Shown here: one piece after another, positions 9,543 to 19,070 of the stretch
Position numbering within the stretch: position 1 is the stretch's first letter
Layout of the letters: every line of letters begins with the position of its first letter
Origin: Megasphaera sp. NM10
GTDB lineage: Bacteria > Bacillota > Negativicutes > Veillonellales > Megasphaeraceae
Direction: 5' to 3'
Assembly: GCF_000417505.1 (NCBI RefSeq)
Contig: NZ_APHY01000022.1
Coordinates: 62,034 to 126,033 of the forward strand
DNA: 64,000 nt
Notes under the pieces: generated by a model
What the model saw: the letters and a program-made list of their open reading frames with translations, nothing else
Databases searched by the model: none
Told to the model about the DNA's origin: nothing
Position numbers and translations under genes: made by a program

Positions 9543-9582
9543 AAAATAAAACTCATTTCCGGTTTAAGAAATGAGTTTTATT
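9543..9582 (-). terminator. Hairpin between clpX and lon
   Basis: On the minus strand AAAACTCATTTC pairs with GAAATGAGTTTT around a short loop and is followed by a T run, right before the lon Shine-Dalgarno. It may end the tig-clpP-clpX transcript or only weaken read-through to lon; no clear lon promoter lies after it. Confidence 0.75.
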
Positions 9583-9592
9583 GTACATTATA

Positions 9593-10831
9593 TCATTTTG
9601 CCTCTTTCAATACGAGGTCGGGCTCAGCGCCTTCTTTGACGCATTTTTCCGTGACGATGCACTTGGCTACGTCGTCGCGGCTCGGTACATCAAACATGAC
9701 ATCGAGCATGATCCGTTCGATGATGGAGCGAAGCCCGCGGGCACCGGTATTGCGCCGCAGCGCTTCCTTGGCAATGGCCTGGAGAGCTTCCGGCGTAAAT
9801 TCGAGATCTACGTCGTCCATGGACAGCATCTTCTGATACTGTTTGACCAGGGCGTTCTTCGGTTCTGTCAGGATGTGTACCATCGCATCTTCATCGAGAG
9901 GATTGAGAGTAACCAATACGGGCAGGCGGCCGATCAATTCCGGGATGAGGCCGAACTTCTGGAGGTCCGTCGGGATGATTTCCTTGAGGAGCGATTCCAT
10001 GGAGTGTTCGGACTTGGAGTGGATGTCCGCACCGAAACCCATATTCTTGTCCGTCGTACGGTTGAGGATGGTCTTGTCGATACCATCGAAAGCGCCGCCG
10101 CAGATGAACAGGATGTTCGTCGTGTCGATCTGGAGCATTTCCTGGTGGGGATGCTTGCGGCCGCCCTGAGGCGGAACGCCGGCAACGGTCCCTTCGAGGA
10201 TCTTCAACAAGGCCTGCTGGACGCCTTCACCGGAAACGTCACGGGTAATGGACGGGTTTTCCGATTTGCGGGCAATCTTATCGATTTCGTCGATGTAGAT
10301 GATGCCCCGTTCAGCTTTGGCAATATCGTAATCAGCGGCCTGGATGAGCTTGAGCAGGCAGTTTTCGACGTCTTCGCCGACATAGCCGGCTTCGGTCAGG
10401 CTCGTCGCATCGGCGATGGCAAAGGGCACATCGAGGAGGCGGGCCAGGGTCTGGGCCAGGAGGGTCTTGCCGCTCCCAGTCGGGCCGACCATGACGATAT
10501 TCGACTTCTGGAGCTCTACATCATCATCAGAGGCACTGAAATTGGTCTGGAGCCGCTTGTAGTGGTTGTACACTGCAACGGAAAGGGTCTTCTTGGCTGC
10601 TTCCTGGCCGATGACGTATTCATCAAGGGTAGCCTTGATTTCATGCGGCGTCGGCAGGTCCTTGAGCTGGAAGTCCGGCGTTTCTTCCGCCTTTTCTTCT
10701 TCCATGATGTGCTGCGCTACGGCAACACATTCGTCGCAGATATAGACACCCGGGCCGGCAATGAGCTTCTGTACTTCGCTCTGGGGCCGGCCGCAGAAAC
10801 TGCAACGCGGTTCATCATTCCTATCGTTCAT
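9593..10831 (-). CDS. clpX: ClpX, ATP-dependent unfoldase subunit of ClpXP
   Basis: 412 residues. N-terminal zinc-binding domain with CSFCGRPQ and CDECV, then AAA+ motifs: Walker A GPTGSGKT and Walker [12 protein letters not shown], sensor region [14 protein letters not shown]. Also the pore and IGF-loop region ([11 protein letters not shown]). ClpX unfolds tagged substrates and feeds them to ClpP, which is the next gene upstream, so the two are co-transcribed. Ends LVLKEAK at the usual length. Confidence 0.97.
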   Translation of the reverse strand: MNDRNDEPRCSFCGRPQSEVQKLIAGPGVYICDECVAVAQHIMEEEKAEETPDFQLKDLPTPHEIKATLDEYVIGQEAAKKTLSVAVYNHYKRLQTNFSASDDDVELQKSNIVMVGPTGSGKTLLAQTLARLLDVPFAIADATSLTEAGYVGEDVENCLLKLIQAADYDIAKAERGIIYIDEIDKIARKSENPSITRDVSGEGVQQALLKILEGTVAGVPPQGGRKHPHQEMLQIDTTNILFICGGAFDGIDKTILNRTTDKNMGFGADIHSKSEHSMESLLKEIIPTDLQKFGLIPELIGRLPVLVTLNPLDEDAMVHILTEPKNALVKQYQKMLSMDDVDLEFTPEALQAIAKEALRRNTGARGLRSIIERIMLDVMFDVPSRDDVAKCIVTEKCVKEGAEPDLVLKEAK

Positions 10832-10848
10832 CTTGTCTTCCTCCTGTC

Positions 10849-11454
10849 CTATTTCGTTTCATCCGGCAGCGGACGGGTCAGGATTTCATCGATGAGGCCG
10901 TATTCCTTGGCTTCTTCGGCAGTCATGAAATTATCCCGTTCCGTATCCTTCTGGATGACGTCAATGGGCTGTCCTGTGTGTTCAGACAAGATACCGTTCA
11001 ATTCCTTGCGCATGCGCAGGATTTCGCGGGCATGGATTTCGATTTCCGTAGCCTGGCCCTGGACACCGCCGAGAGGCTGGTGGATCATGACCTGGGAATG
11101 CGGCAGGGCGAAGCGTTTGCCCTTGGCACCGGCCGTTAGGAGTACCGACGCCATGCTGGCAGCGGAACCGACGCAGATCGTCGAGACGTCCGGCTTGATG
11201 TACTGCATGGTATCGTAGATGGCCATGCCTGCCGTGACGACGCCGCCAGGACTGTTGATATATAAGTGGATATCCTTGTCAGGATTTTCTGCTTCCAGGA
11301 AAAGGAGCTGGGCGATGATGCTGTTGGCAACGGTATCATCAATCGGGCCGCCGAGGAAGACGATGCGGTCTTTCAACAGGCGGGAATAGATATCATAGCT
11401 CCGTTCCCCTTGTGCCGTCTGTTCGACGACGATGGGTACATACATATTTGTCAA
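10849..11454 (-). CDS. clpP: ClpP, serine protease subunit of ClpXP
   Basis: About 201 residues. Catalytic triad visible: Ser in [11 protein letters not shown], His in [14 protein letters not shown], Asp in KDTERDNFM. The N-terminus reads [28 protein letters not shown], typical of ClpP. The start given is a TTG eight bases after GGAGG, three codons before the ATG at 11445, which sits 17 bases from that site; the ATG is the alternative. It lies between tig and clpX in a tig-clpP-clpX operon, a very common order. Confidence 0.96.
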   Translation of the reverse strand: MTNMYVPIVVEQTAQGERSYDIYSRLLKDRIVFLGGPIDDTVANSIIAQLLFLEAENPDKDIHLYINSPGGVVTAGMAIYDTMQYIKPDVSTICVGSAASMASVLLTAGAKGKRFALPHSQVMIHQPLGGVQGQATEIEIHAREILRMRKELNGILSEHTGQPIDVIQKDTERDNFMTAEEAKEYGLIDEILTRPLPDETK

Positions 11455-11486
11455 AACTAACACCTCCGGAGAATGCGTTTCCGGGA

Positions 11487-12830
11487 TTAGTCTTCAGCCT
11501 TTGCGTCTTCAGCTTTAGCTTCTTCTTTTTTGTCTTCGTTCGGGTCGACGGCATTTTTCAGGATGAAGCTGGCTGCTTTTTTACGGCCGACAGACTGTAC
11601 GAGCATGGGAACGCGATGTTCTTTCAAAATGATCTTGTAGACTTCTTTCGGATCGGCACCGAAGTTCTGAGCCATCGTGATGATTTCAGCCTGGAGATCG
11701 ATGTCTTTGACTTCGATGTTTTCAGCTTTGGCGATAGCTTCGAGGACGAGGTCCATCTTTACGTTTTCTTTAGCCGGTTCAGCGTAATGTTCTTTGAGTT
11801 TGTCCATATCCTGGTTCATGTATTTGAGATAATCGTCGAGGCTCATGCGCTGTGTTTCCAGTTTCATGGCCAGTTCTTCGATCATCTGGTCGATTTTGTC
11901 GTCGATCATGACCTGCGGGATATCGACTTCGGCATTGTTGACAGCCGTCTTCAGGACTTCAGAGTTGAATTTTTCCAAAGCCTGGAAGGATGCTTTCGAT
12001 TCGAGGCGTTTGCGGATGTCGGCTTTGAGGTCGTCGACGCTGTCGAATTTGCCGGCTTCTTTAGCGAATTCATCGTCGATGGCCGGGAGTTCGCTGCGTT
12101 TTACGTCGTTGACTTTAACGGCGAAGACAGCTTCTTTGCCAGCCAGGGATTTTTCAAAGTAATCTTCCGGGAAGGTGACTTTGACGTCTTTTTCGTCGCC
12201 AGCTTTGCAGCCGATGAGCTGATCTTCAAAGCCCGGGATGAAGCTGCCGGAGCCGATCTGGAGCGGATAGGATTTGCCTTCGCCGCCTTCGAATGCGACG
12301 CCGTCGACAGTGCCTTTGAAATCGATGACAGCGAAGTCATCTTTTGCAATTTCCGTGCCTTCCGGAGCTACGACGAGTTTCGCATGCTGTTTCTGGAGGT
12401 TAGCCAGTTCTTTGGCTACGTCTTCGTCGGTTACGTCGACTTTGTCTTTGGCAACGGTAATGCCCTTGTATTCGCCGAGTTTGACTTCCGGTTTCTTGGT
12501 GACCGTAGCTTCAAATACGACGTCTTTGCCTTTTTCGTCGGTAATGACGTTCAATTCCGGTTCAGTTACAGGAACGATGCCTTCCTGGTCGAGGGCGTCG
12601 CTGTAGGCTTTATTGGCAATAGCTTCAAAAACTTCCTGTTTGACAGCATCTTTGCCCAAGAAGCTTTCCAGTACCATGCGCGGTGCTTTCCCCTTGCGGA
12701 AGCCCGGGATATTGACACGGCTTGCCAAGTTCTTGCAAGCTGCTGCTGCCTGTTTGGAAGCGTCTTTAGCAGGCACTTCAATGTGCAGGGTTACTTTGTG
12801 CTGGTCTACTTCATTCACTGTTACGTTCAT
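11487..12830 (-). CDS. tig: Trigger factor, ribosome-associated chaperone and prolyl isomerase
   Basis: 447 residues. N-terminal ribosome-binding domain with the signature region [19 protein letters not shown], a central FKBP-type peptidyl-prolyl isomerase domain (about 150-240: [20 protein letters not shown]) and a long helical C-terminal domain. The C-terminus ends in an acidic and Lys-rich tail ([15 protein letters not shown]). It binds nascent chains at the ribosome exit. It is first in the operon with clpP and clpX, behind its own promoter and a good AGGAGG. Confidence 0.96.
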   Translation of the reverse strand: MNVTVNEVDQHKVTLHIEVPAKDASKQAAAACKNLASRVNIPGFRKGKAPRMVLESFLGKDAVKQEVFEAIANKAYSDALDQEGIVPVTEPELNVITDEKGKDVVFEATVTKKPEVKLGEYKGITVAKDKVDVTDEDVAKELANLQKQHAKLVVAPEGTEIAKDDFAVIDFKGTVDGVAFEGGEGKSYPLQIGSGSFIPGFEDQLIGCKAGDEKDVKVTFPEDYFEKSLAGKEAVFAVKVNDVKRSELPAIDDEFAKEAGKFDSVDDLKADIRKRLESKASFQALEKFNSEVLKTAVNNAEVDIPQVMIDDKIDQMIEELAMKLETQRMSLDDYLKYMNQDMDKLKEHYAEPAKENVKMDLVLEAIAKAENIEVKDIDLQAEIITMAQNFGADPKEVYKIILKEHRVPMLVQSVGRKKAASFILKNAVDPNEDKKEEAKAEDAKAED

Positions 12831-12897
12831 TCTAAGTATGTCCTCCTTATGGGCCGGTAGAGCCTGAATATCTCTAAAATACCATATTACGCTCTAC

Positions 12898-12926
12898 ATC
12901 ATACCACAACTTTACTTTTTTTACAA
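12898..12926 (-). promoter_or_regulatory. Predicted promoter of tig-clpP-clpX
   Basis: Minus strand TTGTAA (12921-12926), 17-bp spacer, TATGAT (12898-12903), about 68 bp before the tig ATG. The region has no recognisable CtsR direct repeat (GGTCAAA type) or CIRCE inverted repeat. Confidence 0.6.
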
Positions 12927-12930
12927 TATG

Positions 12931-12966
12931 GGTAAAGGCGCTGTCGCATAAAGACAGCGCCTTTTT
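12931..12966 (-). terminator. Terminator after pheT
   Basis: Stem GGCGCTGTC / GACAGCGCC with loop GCATAAA, followed on both sides by A/T runs. Almost identical in sequence to the terminators at 60.68 and 62.22 kb, which is unusual for unrelated genes. Confidence 0.85.
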
Positions 12967-13068
12967 GAGTTTGAAGTTTGTAGTTTTTAGTTTGCAGTGA
13001 AATGGTTAAAAATTAAAGGCCATCTTCTACAAACTACAAACTTTGTACTACAAACCAATCACTCCCTA
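12967..13068. repeat. Heptad inverted array (element 3)
   Basis: Left arm units AGTTTGA, AGTTTGT, AGTTTTT, AGTTTGC; centre GGTTAAAAATTAAAGGCC; right arm units TACAAAC, TACAAAC and variants. Read on the minus strand the array starts at the pheT stop: TAG-GGAG, TGA-TTGG, TTT-GTAG, TAC-AAAG, TTT-GTAG, TTT-GTAG. The right-hand hairpin of complete elements is missing here. Confidence 0.8.
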
Positions 13069-15492
13069 CCGCAATTCGCAGCCGAATTTTTCTTTCAGGT
13101 CTTTGACGATGGCGTCGACCGGGGCCTGGATGTCGGCGTCGGTCAGGGTCCCTTCTTCGGAACGGAAGACTAAGGAATAGGCCAGGCTCTTGTAGCCCTG
13201 CGGTACCTGTTTGCCCGTGTACATGTCGAAGAGGTGGACGGCTTCCAGGTTGTCGCCGCCGTCTTCTTTGATGACGCTGACGATGTCGGCATTGGCCGTA
13301 GCCAGCGGTGCCAGGAAGGCCAGGTCGCGGCTCGATGCCGGGAACTTGGCGACTTTATGGTAATCCGGCAGGAGGTTGACCAAGGGCAGGATAGCGTCCA
13401 TATGCATTTCAAAGACATAGACCGGGCCGGCGACATCGTAATTGTCGATAGCCTTGGGGTGGAGTTCGCCGAAGTCGCAGAGGACTTTGCCGTCTTTGAC
13501 GTAGCGGGCAGCCTTGCCCGGATGGAGCAGCGCCCAGTCGGAGACTTCCAGGTCGGCCTGGATGCCCAGTCCCTGGAGGACGGCTTCGACGAGGCCCTTG
13601 ACGTCATAGAAGTCATAATTTTCCGCTTTGGCCGGCCATTCAGCAGGCGTGCGCTGGCCGTAGAGGAGGCCGCTGACATAGAATTCCTGTTCCGGCAGTT
13701 CCGTCAGGGGCAGCTGTTTCGGCCGATAGACCGGTGCGATTTCGTAGATGCCGACAGACGGATTCTTGACGGCCTGGTTGCGGACCAGGACATCCATCAA
13801 GGTCGGTACCAGCGTCGTCCGCATGAGCGGGAAGTCTTCCGTAATCGGGTTGAGGATGGGCACGGCGTTGTATACGGCATCGCCGTCCTTGAAGAGGAGC
13901 TTCTTCAGCTGGTCCGGGTGCATGAAGCTGAACGTGACCGTTTCGTTGAGGCCGCTGCTGCTGAGGATGGACGAAATCTTTTCGCCTACGTCGTGGTGGA
14001 AGCCGGCTTCGCCTTTGGAAATGGGAGCGGCCGGGCGCGTAGACGGGATGTTTTCATAGCCGTAGACGCGGGCTACTTCTTCGGCGATGTCCGGCATTTC
14101 CGTGCAGTCGCCGCGATAGCTGGGAACGACGGCCGTCAAGGTATCGCCGTCTTTTTCAATGCCGAACTGCAGCGTTTCCAGGATATGGACCATGTCGGCT
14201 TCCGGGATTTCCGTGCCCAGGAATTTGTTGACCTGAGCCGCCGTAAAGGCGATGCGCGTCGTAGCCTGCGGTTTCGGATAGACATCGACGACGCCTTGGG
14301 CTACGTCGCAGGCGCCCATTTCCTGGAGGAGCTGGGCACAGCGGTCGATGGATTTGATGCAGCTGTCCGAATCGAGTCCTCGTTCAAAACGGCCGGAAGC
14401 TTCGGAACGCAGGCCGAGCATACGGCCCGTATGACGGATGTTGGAGCCTTTGAAGGAAGCACATTCGAGGATGACCGACGTCGTCTGGTCCGTGACTTCC
14501 GTATCCATGCCGCCCATGATGCCGGCGACGCAGCAGGCTTTTTCTTCATCGGCGATGACCAGCATGTTGTCGGTCAATTTACGGTCTACATCATCCAGAG
14601 TCTTCAAGGCTTCATCGGCTTTGGCCCGGCGGGCGATGAGGTGATGGCCGGCGACTTTATCGTAGTCATAGGCATGGAGTGGGATGCCCAGTTCGATCAT
14701 GGTGTAGTTGGTAGCGTCGACGACGTTGTTGATGGGACGGACGCCGGACTTGCGCAGGCGCTGCTGCATCCACATAGGCGACTTGCCGATCTTGACGTTC
14801 AGGAGCAGGCGGGCGGCATAGCGGCTGCACAGTTCTTCGTCGTCAATGGATACTTTGACCTTGCCGTCGATGGGCGTGTCACATTCTTTGACGGAAATAT
14901 CCGGGTAACGGGCTTCTTTGCCGCTGAGGACGGCGAATTCACGGGACAGGCCGACCATGGAGAAGCAGTCGGCGCGGTTGGCCGTCAGTTCATATTCATA
15001 GACGACGTCGCGGACCTGGAGATAGTCGGCCGCATCGACGCCGAGGGGCGTATCGGGCGGCAGGATCCAAATGCCTTCCCGTTCTTCCGGCAAGAGCAGG
15101 CTGTCGTCGAAGCCGAATTCGTGGGCCGAGCAGAACATGCCGTTGGACAAGACGCCGCGCAGCTTCGAGCGCTTGATCTTAGTGCCGCCCGGCAGATGAG
15201 CGCCGTGGACGGCGACGGGGACGATCTGGCCGACGCGGACGTTGGTCGCAGCCGTGACGATCTGGAGCTGTTCATCCCCCATGTCTACCTGGCAGACGAC
15301 GAGTTTATCCGCATCGGGGTGCTTGTCGATCTGAAGGATCTTCCCGGTCTTTACTTTCTTGACTTCTGTCCCCCAGTATTCCACCTGTTCGACAGGGATA
15401 CCGGCAATGGTCAATTTATCGGCAAATGCCTGCATGTCCTGGTTCATGTCGACGTCGACATAATCCTGCATCCAAGTTAAAGAACTTTTCAT
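13066..15492 (-). CDS. pheT: Phenylalanyl-tRNA synthetase beta subunit
   Basis: 808 residues, normal for bacterial PheT. The N-terminus MKSSLTWMQDYVDVDM is followed by a tRNA-binding OB domain (about 40-150: KTGKILQIDKHPDADKLVVCQVD), the B3/4 editing domain, B5 (PDIAEEVARVYGYENIPST) and a C-terminal FDX-ACB anticodon-binding domain (FPASSRDLAFL). With PheS it forms the alpha2beta2 enzyme that charges tRNA(Phe). It follows pheS by 13 bp and shares its Phe T-box control. The stop codon is the first unit of a heptad array. Confidence 0.97.
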   Translation of the reverse strand: MKSSLTWMQDYVDVDMNQDMQAFADKLTIAGIPVEQVEYWGTEVKKVKTGKILQIDKHPDADKLVVCQVDMGDEQLQIVTAATNVRVGQIVPVAVHGAHLPGGTKIKRSKLRGVLSNGMFCSAHEFGFDDSLLLPEEREGIWILPPDTPLGVDAADYLQVRDVVYEYELTANRADCFSMVGLSREFAVLSGKEARYPDISVKECDTPIDGKVKVSIDDEELCSRYAARLLLNVKIGKSPMWMQQRLRKSGVRPINNVVDATNYTMIELGIPLHAYDYDKVAGHHLIARRAKADEALKTLDDVDRKLTDNMLVIADEEKACCVAGIMGGMDTEVTDQTTSVILECASFKGSNIRHTGRMLGLRSEASGRFERGLDSDSCIKSIDRCAQLLQEMGACDVAQGVVDVYPKPQATTRIAFTAAQVNKFLGTEIPEADMVHILETLQFGIEKDGDTLTAVVPSYRGDCTEMPDIAEEVARVYGYENIPSTRPAAPISKGEAGFHHDVGEKISSILSSSGLNETVTFSFMHPDQLKKLLFKDGDAVYNAVPILNPITEDFPLMRTTLVPTLMDVLVRNQAVKNPSVGIYEIAPVYRPKQLPLTELPEQEFYVSGLLYGQRTPAEWPAKAENYDFYDVKGLVEAVLQGLGIQADLEVSDWALLHPGKAARYVKDGKVLCDFGELHPKAIDNYDVAGPVYVFEMHMDAILPLVNLLPDYHKVAKFPASSRDLAFLAPLATANADIVSVIKEDGGDNLEAVHLFDMYTGKQVPQGYKSLAYSLVFRSEEGTLTDADIQAPVDAIVKDLKEKFGCELR

Positions 15493-15505
15493 TATTCATA
15501 CCCTC

Positions 15506-16531
15506 CTAGAACTGGTTCAAGAACCGCATATCGTTTTCATAGAACAAGCGCAAATCATCGATGCCGTATTTCAACATGGCAATGCGTTCGACGCCCATGC
15601 CGAAGGCAAAACCCGTGACGACGTCCGGGTCATAGCCGTTCAGGCGCAGGACGCTGGGATTGACCATGCCGCAGCCGAGGATTTCCAGCCAGCCCGTGTG
15701 GGAGCAGACACGGCAGCCCTTGCCGCCGCACATGACGCAGGAAATATCGACTTCGGCGCTCGGTTCCGTGAAGGGGAAGTAGCTGGCGCGGAAGCGGACT
15801 TTCGTCTGCGGTCCGAAGATGTCGCGCAGGAAGTCTTCGAGCATGCCCTTGAGGTCGGAGAAGCGGATGTCCTTGTCGATGATCATGCCTTCCATCTGGT
15901 GGAAGACCGGCGAATGGGTCGCATCGTAGTCGCAGCGGTATACCTTGCCCGGTGCGATGATCTTGAAGGGTTCGTTAGGCTTGTGGGCCTGCAAGGTCCG
16001 TGCCTGCATGCCCGATGTATGGGTCCGCAGGAGGATATTATCCGTAATGTACATGGAGTCCTGCATGTCCCGGGCCGGATGGTCTTCCGGCAGATTCAGG
16101 CATTGGAAGTTATAGTAATCCGATTCGATATCCGTCCCTTCGACGATGGAGAAGCCCATGCGCAGGAACGAGTCTTCCATCAGGCGCAGAGTCTGATGAA
16201 GGGGATGTTCGTGGCCCATGACCGGTTTGCGGCCCGGCAGGGTAATGTCGATTTTTTCCGATTCGATCTTCGCAGCCAATTCCTTGGCCTTGACTTCTTC
16301 CATCTTGGCCTTGAGCTGTTCTTCGATGGCATTGCGGGCCGTGTTGACGAGCTGGCCGACTTTAGGCCGTTCTTCTTTGGAAAAATTCTTCATTTCCTTC
16401 ATGATTGCCGTCAGTTCCCCTTTTTTACCCAGGAACTTGACGCGGATATCCTGTACGTCCTGAAGATGTTCGCTCTTGGCGAGCTGTTCATTGACGGCCG
16501 CTTTGATGGCCTCGATCTTATCACTGATCAT
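15506..16531 (-). CDS. pheS: Phenylalanyl-tRNA synthetase alpha subunit
   Basis: 341 residues, complete. N-terminal coiled coil (about 1-85), then the class II catalytic core: motif 2 region [37 protein letters not shown], and motif 3 [22 protein letters not shown] CxxC-like block ([12 protein letters not shown]) lies between motifs 2 and 3. It provides the aminoacylation site of the PheST complex. AGGAGGAAG precedes the ATG. Transcription is gated by a T-box leader that reads uncharged tRNA(Phe). Confidence 0.97.
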   Translation of the reverse strand: MISDKIEAIKAAVNEQLAKSEHLQDVQDIRVKFLGKKGELTAIMKEMKNFSKEERPKVGQLVNTARNAIEEQLKAKMEEVKAKELAAKIESEKIDITLPGRKPVMGHEHPLHQTLRLMEDSFLRMGFSIVEGTDIESDYYNFQCLNLPEDHPARDMQDSMYITDNILLRTHTSGMQARTLQAHKPNEPFKIIAPGKVYRCDYDATHSPVFHQMEGMIIDKDIRFSDLKGMLEDFLRDIFGPQTKVRFRASYFPFTEPSAEVDISCVMCGGKGCRVCSHTGWLEILGCGMVNPSVLRLNGYDPDVVTGFAFGMGVERIAMLKYGIDDLRLFYENDMRFLNQF

Positions 16532-16555
16532 ACTTTCTTCCTCCTACTGGCAAGT

Positions 16556-16796
16556 ACAAAAAAAATAGACTCCCGCCCCCTAAGGGGCGAAAGTCTCATT
16601 CGCGGTACCACCCTACTTGATTCTCGATTGTCCTGTAACGGGAACCCCCGTCCTGCCTACTCCGTTCAGCAGGAGGCTCTAAAGTGAACGCATGGAACAT
16701 CCGGCACGAGGCTCTCAATCTGCGGCCTCGATTCCCTGTAGGCGGAGTCAGTTCCATCCCCTCTTTATCATTGCCATAAATCCCTCTATGGGTTTG
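16556..16796 (-). promoter_or_regulatory. Phe-specific T-box riboswitch leader of pheST
   Basis: On the minus strand the T-box core AGGGTGGTACCGCG lies at 16601-16614 and is followed by a strong terminator stem (GACTTTCGCCCC / GGGGGCGGGAGTC) and a run of eight T. Stem I closes with AUAAAG / CUUUA and GAUGGAAC / GUUCCAU; between them the specifier loop reads GCGUUCAC, giving codon UUC (Phe) at 16686-16688. Uncharged tRNA(Phe) would pair with UUC and with the T-box bulge and prevent termination. The codon fits the downstream genes, which makes the call firm. Confidence 0.95.
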
Positions 16797-16802
16797 TTAT
16801 AT

Positions 16803-16831
16803 ATTGTATCAGTAAAGTGTCTTATTTGCAA
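16803..16831 (-). promoter_or_regulatory. Predicted promoter of the pheST leader
   Basis: TTGCAA (16826-16831), 17 bp, TACAAT (16803-16808) on the minus strand. The -35 lies inside the last codons of the acyl-CoA dehydrogenase and the -10 directly follows its stop, so the two transcription units touch. Confidence 0.6.
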
Positions 16832-17949
16832 TAACCAACCGCTGAATTTGGTTGGTGCCTTCGTAAATCTGCATGATTTTGGCGTCACGCATGTATTTTT
16901 TCGACAGGGTATTCCTTGATATAGCCATAGCCGCCCATGACCTGGACTGCATCGGTCGTGACCTGCATGGCCACGTCGGACGCGTTGCACTTGGCAATGG
17001 CCGCTTCACGGCTGAAGTCCATACCCTGGTCTTTCATCCAGCAGGCGCGGTGGACCAGGAGGCGGGCTCCTTCGACTTTCATGGCCATATCGGCAATCAT
17101 GGCCTGGACCATTTCAAAGGAAGCGATGGGTTTGCCGAACTGTACGCGGACCTTGGCATATTCGCAGCAGGCACGGAAAGCGGCTTCGGCAATGCCGACG
17201 GAAACGGCACCGACGAAGGGACGGGCTGCATCCAAAGTATCCATGGCGATGTGGAAGCCATAGCCTTCGCGGCCGAGACGGTCTTCGACAGGGACGAAGC
17301 AGTCCTGGAAGATGAGCTCCGTCGTATTGGAAGCGCGGATGCCCATTTTATTTTCAGCCTTGCCGACTGTGAAGCCCGGCGTCCCCTTGCGGACGATGAA
17401 GGCCGTCAAGCCGCGGATGCCGCCGCTCTTGCGGGTGTTGGCGAAGACGACGAAGACTTCGGCCAGGGCGCCGTTGGTAATGAAGCATTTCGTACCATTG
17501 AGGATATAGCCTTTGCCGTCTTCGGTCTTCATGGCCCGCGTCGAAACGGAACCGGCATCGGAACCGGTGCCCGGTTCAGTCAGGGCAAAAGCGGCCAGGT
17601 TGTCTTCATTGATGATATCGAAATAGCGTTTCTTCTGGTCGTCGTTACCGGCAATAATGACGGGATACGAGGCCAGGGCATTGGCAGCGACGGTCGTAGC
17701 GACGCCGGCACAGCCTTTGCCTAATTCTTCATAAATAGCGGCGATAGTGATGGCGTCGAGGCCGGCACCGCCGAATTCTTCCGGAATGGCGACGCCCAGC
17801 AGGCCCTGGGCTGCCAATTTTTCCAGGAGCCCTTCATGGAGTTTTCCCGTTTCATCCATTTCCGAAGCGTAGGGGACGATTTCTTTTTCCACCAGGTCGC
17901 GGACAACCTTGATGATTTCTTTCTGTTCGTCGTTATAAGCAAAATCCAT
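16809..17949 (-). CDS. Acyl-CoA dehydrogenase (short-chain type), frameshifted near the C-terminus
   Basis: FAD enzyme that oxidises acyl-CoA to enoyl-CoA. The start is the ATG of MDFAYNDEQKEIIKVVRDL. Seen: N-terminal helical domain, AFALTEPGTGSDAGS (FAD and substrate loop), CFITNG, and RVQFGKPIASFEMVQ. The catalytic Glu region GYGYIKEYPVEK is reached, but the frame then stops at IHA. One base fewer in the run of six T at 16896-16901 restores YMRDAKIMQIYEGTNQIQRLVIANKTLY, the normal family ending, in the next frame to 16809. The full protein would be ~380 residues. Whether it serves butyrate formation or lacks a dedicated electron-transfer partner here cannot be told; no etfAB are nearby. Confidence 0.92.
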
Positions 17950-17992
17950 CTTTGTACTAACCAACCTTCCCTATAATTACATGATTATCCTA

Positions 17993-18436
17993 TCAATCGA
18001 GTTTTTTCAAAATATAAAAAGACGACCGCCCTTTTACGATAATATTACCGCTGGCATCATAACATTCACATTCGACGACAATGGTCTTCCGGCCGTGGTG
18101 AATGACCTGGCCCACGCCGGTAATGTGCTCGCCGCCTTTGACACTGCGGATATAGTTCATGTTGATTTCCAGCGTCGTCACCTGGAAGCCCAGGGTCCGG
18201 CTGGCCATGCCCATGAGGGTGTCGCAGAAAGCGGCCAGGACGCCGCCCGAGGCAATGCCCCGGTAATTGCAGGAATGACGGCTGATATCGAAGCCGATGC
18301 GGACGCGGCCGACGTCGAGCTTTTCTACCGTACAGGGCATGCTCTGGAAATAAGGTGTATGCGAATAAATACTGTCCAGCATACGATGCAGCCGTTCTGC
18401 CACTTCCGGGCTCACTGCTTCTTCTGGTTCATTCAT
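17993..18436 (-). CDS. PaaI-type hotdog thioesterase
   Basis: 147 residues from the ATG of MNEPEEAVSPEVAERLHRML. The hotdog fold shows the pattern HSCNYRGIASGGVLAAFCDTLMGMASRTL and LEINMNYIRSVKGGEHITGVGQVIHHGRKTIVVECE. These proteins hydrolyse acyl-CoA thioesters; the chain or aromatic substrate is not visible. The start overlaps the stop of the upstream paralogue by a few bases (ATGAATGA), so they are translationally coupled. The pair differs clearly in sequence and may act as two specificities or a hetero-oligomer. Confidence 0.85.
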   Translation of the reverse strand: MNEPEEAVSPEVAERLHRMLDSIYSHTPYFQSMPCTVEKLDVGRVRIGFDISRHSCNYRGIASGGVLAAFCDTLMGMASRTLGFQVTTLEINMNYIRSVKGGEHITGVGQVIHHGRKTIVVECECYDASGNIIVKGRSSFYILKKLD

Positions 18437-18863
18437 CCGTATGCCCCCTTTCTCCCTCAAAGACGTAGGCCCCTGTCACAAAGAATGTGCCCTTGCCATG
18501 AGCTAAATAGCGCTGGTCATTATCGTAAAAATCACAGAGGGCGACCATCGTCGTACGGCCGTTATGGATGATCCTGGCTTCGGCCCGGATGACCGTATTG
18601 GCAAAAGCCGGACGCAGGTAATTCATACCCAGGTCCAGTGTGAGGACGGCTTTGCCACAGACAGCACAAGCAGCCTCCATCGCCGAATCGGCCATGGAAT
18701 AAAGGACACCGCCGTACATGGTACCATTGGGATTATCCCATTTCGAGCCTTTATTCTCAAAAGTGAGGATCGTACTCTCTGGTTCAGCCTTTTCGACGTG
18801 GAAATCCATAAAGGTATCGAAGGGATTTTTGTGAATTTCTCGTTCCAACCGCTTAGCATCCAT
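18429..18863 (-). CDS. PaaI-type hotdog thioesterase (second copy)
   Basis: 144 residues from MDAKRLEREIHKNPFDTFMDFHVE, the start with a good upstream GGAGT. Hotdog signature: GTMYGGVLYSMADSAMEAACAVCG with the acidic residue of the central helix, then TLDLGMNYLRPAFANTVIRAEARIIHNGRTTMV. It overlaps the next thioesterase gene. Predicted acyl-CoA hydrolase; substrate unknown. Promoter TTGACG-17-TAAAAT lies 42 bp upstream. Confidence 0.85.
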   Translation of the reverse strand: MDAKRLEREIHKNPFDTFMDFHVEKAEPESTILTFENKGSKWDNPNGTMYGGVLYSMADSAMEAACAVCGKAVLTLDLGMNYLRPAFANTVIRAEARIIHNGRTTMVALCDFYDNDQRYLAHGKGTFFVTGAYVFEGERGHTDE

Positions 18864-18904
18864 TATGACTCCACTCCTTAGGCTAATAACATAAATACCC
18901 TTAC

Positions 18905-18933
18905 ATTTTACTATACGAACAATCATCCGTCAA
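18905..18933 (-). promoter_or_regulatory. Predicted promoter of the two thioesterases
   Basis: Minus strand TTGACG (18928-18933), 17-bp spacer, TAAAAT (18905-18910), directly downstream of a hairpin terminator that blocks read-through from the right. Confidence 0.65.
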
Positions 18934-18943
18934 ACGAAAATAC

Positions 18944-18980
18944 AAAAAAAGAGGCTGTCACATCAAGACAGCCTCTTTTA
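18944..18980. terminator. GCTGTC-family hairpin, bidirectional
   Basis: Stem GAGGCTGTC / GACAGCCTC with loop ACATCAA, flanked by an A run and a T run. It forms the left end of the composite heptad element that ends with the terminator of the RNA candidate at 19.1 kb. Confidence 0.8.
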
Positions 18981-19070
18981 AGGGGCTAGGGGCTAGGGGC
19001 TAGGGGCTAGGGGCTAGTGGTTAGCGGATGGTTTGAAATTTATGGCCATCTTCTATAAACTACAAACTAT
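18977..19070. repeat. Heptad array with five perfect GGGGCTA units (element 4)
   Basis: GGGGCTA repeats perfectly five times at 18982-19016, then GTGGTTA, a degenerate GATGG-AAATTT-CCATC palindrome and right-arm units such as TATAAAC, TACAAAC. Four or more GGGG runs with 3-base loops make an intramolecular G-quadruplex plausible on the plus strand. It lies between the promoter of the thioesterases and the structured RNA. Confidence 0.85.

Noticed and set aside
12831-12936. CtsR or CIRCE heat-shock operator ahead of tig-clpP-clpX
   Set aside because: No GGTCAAA direct repeat or TTAGCACTC inverted repeat is present.
13234-15480. A 748-codon open frame on the plus strand
   Set aside because: It lies wholly opposite pheT, has no recognisable domain and reflects the strong codon bias of the real gene. 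The same holds for long antisense frames at 34.9-36.3, 38.9-41.1 and 59.1-60.6 kb.
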